Origin: Rhodothermus marinus | GTDB taxonomy: Bacteria; Bacteroidota; Rhodothermia; Rhodothermales; Rhodothermaceae | Direction of reading: 5' to 3' | Length of the DNA stretch: 64,000 bases | Assembly (NCBI RefSeq): GCF_009936275.1 | Contig: NZ_AP019797.1 | Location: 2,463,890-2,527,889, forward strand | Shown here: one piece after another, positions 61,526 through 64,000 of the stretch | Numbering within the stretch: the first letter of the stretch is position 1 | How the letters are laid out: each line of letters opens with the position of its first letter | The notes under the pieces: model-generated | Told to the model about the DNA's origin: nothing | The model's database searches: none | The model's input: only the letters and a program-made list of their open reading frames with translations | Made by a program: the position numbers and the translations under genes

Positions 61526-62209
61526 CTACTTCACCGTTCGGGCCGGTCGCGGATTGAAGTATGTAATGCCGCCGTAGCGGCGTCGCTCCAGAATCTGTCG
61601 GATCAACTCCTCCAGATCCTCCGGATTCTTGACAAAATCGATCTGGACGGCGTTTACGATCAGTAGTGGGCCTTTCGTGTAATGGAAAAAGTAGTGATCG
61701 TACGCCTCGCAGAGCGCCTCCAGATAGCTCCGCTCGATGCGCTGCTCGTAGGGACGCCCCCGCTTGCGGATGTTTTCCAGCAGCCGGTCCGGCGTGGACT
61801 GCAAATAAACGATCAGGTCCGGCGTGGGGACGTTGGGCTCCATGAGCGTGTAGAGCGTCTCGTAGAGCTGGAGTTCGTCCCCTTTCAGATTGATGCGGGC
61901 GAAAATGCGATCCTTGTCGAAGGCGTAGTCGCTCACCACGAACGGGTGAAACAGATCACGAAGCAGGAGCTGCTTCTGCTGGCGAAAGCGGCTGGCCAGG
62001 AAGCTGAGCTGCGTGTGGAAGGCCCAGCGCTCGGGGTCCTCGTAGAAGCGGGGCAGGAAAGGGTTCTCCTCGAATTCCTCCAGGATCAGCCGCCCGCCAA
62101 AGCGCTCGGCGATCAAGCGGGCCAGCGTGGTCTTGCCCACGCCGATGACGCCCTCGATCACCAGGTAGCGCAGGTCGTCGGGAGGCTGGATCGGAGTCGT
62201 GGCCGCCAT
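61526..62209 (-). CDS. Deoxynucleoside kinase
   Basis: This 227-aa kinase phosphorylates deoxyadenosine/deoxyguanosine or deoxycytidine in salvage. The P-loop is GVIGVGKTTLARLIAERF (Gly20-Thr27), and the substrate-site motif DYAFDKDRIFARI and the LID-type RSYLEALCEAYDHYFFHY follow. It is the same family as Dgk/Dck of Bacteroidota. It is downstream of folK by 15 bp and followed by a 57-aa membrane protein. Confidence 0.93.
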   Translation of the reverse strand: MAATTPIQPPDDLRYLVIEGVIGVGKTTLARLIAERFGGRLILEEFEENPFLPRFYEDPERWAFHTQLSFLASRFRQQKQLLLRDLFHPFVVSDYAFDKDRIFARINLKGDELQLYETLYTLMEPNVPTPDLIVYLQSTPDRLLENIRKRGRPYEQRIERSYLEALCEAYDHYFFHYTKGPLLIVNAVQIDFVKNPEDLEELIRQILERRRYGGITYFNPRPARTVK

Positions 62210-62224
62210 GCGTCGGACGGTCTG

Positions 62225-62761
62225 TCAGCAGGTTTCCAGCGATACGCCTGTACGGCGCAGGGGTGCCCGGTCCGGACACCGTTGCAGCAACTCGGCCACC
62301 GTCGCACAGAACGGCGCCGGCACGTAGAAGTCGGGGGCCAGGTCGGCCCAGGGGCAGAGCACGAAGCGGCGTTCGGCCAGCCGCGGATGCGGGAGCGTCA
62401 GCCGCTCATCGCAGCGCACCAGATCGTCCCAGGCCAGCAGGTCCAGGTCCAGCGTCCGGGGCGCCCAGCGCGCGGTGCGCACCCGTCCGGCCGCTGCCTC
62501 CAGCTGCAGACAGAAGTCCAGCAGCGCCTCGGGCGCCAGCGTCGTGCGCAGCCACACCACGGCGTTCAGATAATCCGGTTGCGTCTGGCCCGGCAACACG
62601 TGCGCCGCGCTTTCGTAGACCGGCGAGACGGCCACTACCTGCATGGCCGGATGCCGCCGAAGCGTCGCCACCGCCTCCCGCAAATACGCCACGCGATCGC
62701 CCAGATTCGAGCCCAGCGCCAGAAAAACCGACGCAGGCAGACGGCCGGGTACCCGCGACAT
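62225..62761 (-). CDS. folK: 2-amino-4-hydroxy-6-hydroxymethyldihydropteridine diphosphokinase
   Basis: This 178-aa enzyme pyrophosphorylates the pterin in folate synthesis. Motifs are FLALGSNLGDRVAYLREAV, VSPVYESAAHVLPGQ, FLNAVV-type DYLNAVVWLRT, and GRVRTARWAPRTLDLDLLAW (pterin and Mg binding) with LPHPRLAERRFVLCPWADLA. The start was set at MSRVPGR. Upstream is a long, structured, terminator-bearing region, so expression may be attenuated. Confidence 0.95.
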   Translation of the reverse strand: MSRVPGRLPASVFLALGSNLGDRVAYLREAVATLRRHPAMQVVAVSPVYESAAHVLPGQTQPDYLNAVVWLRTTLAPEALLDFCLQLEAAAGRVRTARWAPRTLDLDLLAWDDLVRCDERLTLPHPRLAERRFVLCPWADLAPDFYVPAPFCATVAELLQRCPDRAPLRRTGVSLETC

Positions 62762-62813
62762 AAACGCAAACTTTTCTCTGAAAGAAACCATCCTCACCGG
62801 GAAGTTTCAACGC

Positions 62814-62848
62814 AAAAAGCCCGGGACCCTATGCGGCCCCGGGCTTTT
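62814..62848 (-). terminator. Intrinsic terminator upstream of folK (bidirectional-capable)
   Basis: A perfect stem AAAAGCCCGGG/CCCGGGCTTTT with a loop of about 12 nt; on the minus strand it is followed by TTTTTGCG, and on the plus strand by TTTTCC. No gene ends here on either strand: folK starts 53 bp to the left and a plus-strand gene starts to the right. It therefore terminates a short RNA or a folK leader. Confidence 0.75.
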
Positions 62849-63001
62849 CCCACCCATCCTGCGAGCACGGTACTGCGATGCGCGTCACCCTTGTTGCAAA
62901 AACCCGATACGCAGACAACGATGGGCAGGCGCACCCGAAGTATCGGTCCGCGTCCCGACTTCTTAAGCGCGAACTTTTCACAGCGATCGCCCTTTCAGGG
63001 C
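62849..63001 (-). ncRNA. Candidate structured small RNA or folK leader RNA
   Basis: About 150 nt immediately 5' of the terminator on the minus strand. A 10-bp helix pairs CCTGCCCATC with GATGGGTGGG (two wobbles) and abuts the terminator stem. A second hairpin GCCC-TGAAA-GGGC sits at the far end. Between them are CUGCG/CGCAG pairings. No protein frame spans it, and it does not match 6S, SRP, RNase P or tmRNA signatures I know. Confidence 0.42.
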
Positions 63002-63061
63002 TACCGGTTATGATCCCGGCGTCATAAATTAATCCACCGTTTTGAACATTAGAACTCCACG

Positions 63062-63367
63062 ATGGACCTTGCGTTTGGCATTGGCCTGATTGCGGCCACG
63101 CTGACCACGCTGGCTTTCCTGCCGCAGGTCGTACGCACCTGGCGCCGCCGCTCGGCCGACGACCTGTCGGCCGGCACCTTTCTGCTGTTGTTTACCGGAA
63201 TTGTGCTCTGGCTGCTCTACGGCGTCCTGCGCCGGGATCCGATCATCATCCTGGCCAACGCGGTCGGCGTGACGCTGGTGGGCAGCCTGCTGCTGATGAT
63301 CTGGCGCTTCCGGCTGCGCACCCGCACGCCTGCCTCGGAGCGCCAGCTCAGCGAGCCCCTCCGATGA
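63062..63367 (+). CDS. SemiSWEET-type sugar transporter
   Basis: This 101-aa protein has three membrane helices (FGIGLIAATLTTLAFLPQVV, LLLFTGIVLWLLYGVL, IIILANAVGVTLVGSLLLMI) with the PQ-loop Pro21-Gln22 of the MtN3/SWEET family. Bacterial half-SWEETs dimerise to move sugars in both directions. The tail overlaps the aldehyde dehydrogenase gene by 20 bp. Substrate is unknown. Confidence 0.9.
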   Translation: MDLAFGIGLIAATLTTLAFLPQVVRTWRRRSADDLSAGTFLLLFTGIVLWLLYGVLRRDPIIILANAVGVTLVGSLLLMIWRFRLRTRTPASERQLSEPLR

Positions 63368-64000
63368 AGACGGTCTTGATGTTGACAAACTCCCGGATGC
63401 CGAAGATCGACAGCTCCCGGCCGTAGCCACTTTCTTTGACGCCGCCGAAGGGCAGGCGCGGGTCGCTGCGCACGAAGTCGTTCACGAAGCAGCAGCCGGC
63501 CTCCAGCTCCTCACGGGCGATGCGCTCGCCGCGGGCTTCGTCGCGCGTGAACACGGCCGCGCCCAGGCCAAACACCGTGTCGTTCGCCACCCGGATGGCC
63601 TCGGCCTCGTCGCGCACGGGGATGATGGCCGCCACCGGTCCGAACAACTCCTCCTCGTAGGCCGGCGAGCCTTTCGGTACGTCGGTCAACACCGTGGGCG
63701 GGTAGTAGGCCCCCGGTCCCTCCGGGATCTCGCCGCCCAGCAGCAGCCGCGCTCCTTTGCGCAGGCTTTCCTGCACCTGGCGGTGCAGCTCGTCGCGCAG
63801 GTCGTGACGGGCCAGCGGTCCCACCTCGGTCGCCTCGTCCAGCGGATCGCCCACGCGGGCCGCCTGCATGCGCTGGACCAGCACCTGCTCGAACGGCTCA
63901 CGCACGGCCTCCACCACCACGAATCGCTTGGCTGCAATGCAGCTCTGACCCGAGTTGATCAGCCGGCTTTTTGCACAGATGGCCGCGGCCTCCTCGATGT
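63348..64000 (-). CDS. Aldehyde dehydrogenase, succinate-semialdehyde type (5' truncated by window edge)
   Basis: The C-terminal 217 residues of an NAD(P)-dependent aldehyde dehydrogenase. The catalytic Cys is in INSGQSCIAAKRFVV, and EEELFGPVAAIIPVRDEAEA, NDTVFGLGAAVFT and PFGGVKESGYGRELSIFGIR follow. The SGQSC and ESGYGRELS forms are typical of succinate-semialdehyde dehydrogenases (GabD/Sad). The N-terminus lies beyond the right edge, so cofactor preference is not visible. Confidence 0.93.
   Translation of the reverse strand, partial: IEEAAAICAKSRLINSGQSCIAAKRFVVVEAVREPFEQVLVQRMQAARVGDPLDEATEVGPLARHDLRDELHRQVQESLRKGARLLLGGEIPEGPGAYYPPTVLTDVPKGSPAYEEELFGPVAAIIPVRDEAEAIRVANDTVFGLGAAVFTRDEARGERIAREELEAGCCFVNDFVRSDPRLPFGGVKESGYGRELSIFGIREFVNIKTVFIGGAR

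Noticed and set aside
56240..62902. Shared 13-mer CCCTTGTTGCAAA at about 56223 and 62888 as a repeated regulatory site
   Set aside because: It occurs only twice, in unlike contexts with no extended similarity; chance cannot be excluded.
62849..63001. 6S RNA, SRP RNA, RNase P or tmRNA
   Set aside because: None of the diagnostic sequences (e.g. SRP GGAAGGAAGC-type loop, RNase P GAGGAAAGUCC) are present; kept only as an unassigned structured RNA.
1..64000. CRISPR array, rRNA or tRNA gene, prophage, insertion sequence
   Set aside because: No regularly spaced repeats, no conserved rRNA stretches, no cloverleaf, no transposase or phage structural gene was seen on either strand.

Overview
This is a dense, GC-rich chromosomal window with about 60 protein-coding genes. 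I see no rRNA, tRNA, CRISPR array, prophage or transposase. The gene content points to a thermophile of the Rhodothermus type (Rhodothermota/Bacteroidota). Bacteroidota-type families are present (DUF2851, DUF4175, DUF4292, DUF5916-like beta-barrel, EnvC-like M23 protein, CarB without its allosteric domain). Several start regions carry the Bacteroidota promoter element TAnnTTTG. The species is an inference from these traits, not from a marker gene.

Layout. 1-2.1 kb: truncated histone-deacetylase-family gene and a tryptophanase. 2.1-4.75 kb: accessory strip with a Bor-like lipoprotein, two VapBC toxin-antitoxin modules and yjbQ. The second VapBC lies between two 48-bp direct copies of the yjbQ 5' end. 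4.75-6.5 kb: surE-panB. 6.5-13.7 kb: minus-strand envelope operon dxr-rseP-uppS-bamA-skp-skp, ending in a clear terminator. 13.8-24 kb: plus-strand run of TPR proteins, an exported 'asparagine synthetase B'-like protein, a hotdog thioesterase, an RmlD-like reductase, serS, a DUF4292 lipoprotein and an EnvC-like protein. 24.1-28.7 kb: lpdA, a secreted cyclase/formamidase-like lipoprotein and a long acyl-CoA dehydrogenase. 28.8-32 kb: pyrF, DUF2851 and an HDOD protein. 32-34.6 kb: TonB-dependent receptor and lipoprotein. 34.7-37.8 kb: glgA-glgC and a small unknown gene. 37.9-41.3 kb: giant coiled-coil DUF4175-type protein. 41.3-46.6 kb: obgE-dprA-EEP phosphatase, diverging from rnhA and a Mut7-C protein, then yigZ. 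46.7-50.8 kb: a Vgb-like propeller, a heme-c-motif protein and a large CBM9/beta-barrel protein. 50.8-53 kb: psd-pssA-purS-clpS. 53.1-55.3 kb: mtaB, then HepT-MntA toxin-antitoxin. 55.3-60.6 kb: nitroreductase and carA-carB behind a terminator-bearing leader. 60.7-64 kb: TonB-like protein, a 57-aa membrane protein, deoxynucleoside kinase, folK, SemiSWEET and a truncated aldehyde dehydrogenase.

How the genes fit together. Most of the window is core envelope biogenesis (isoprenoid to undecaprenyl lipid, outer-membrane assembly, phosphatidylethanolamine synthesis) and nucleotide metabolism (carAB, pyrF, purS, deoxynucleoside kinase). The accessory signal is concentrated at 2.1-4.8 kb and 54.4-55.3 kb, where three toxin-antitoxin modules sit. 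The observations most worth a second look are the VapBC cassette flanked by a 48-bp duplication that now forms the end of surE, the attenuator-like leader of carAB, the structured RNA with terminator upstream of folK, the truncated CarB, and the systematic overlap of convergent gene ends.
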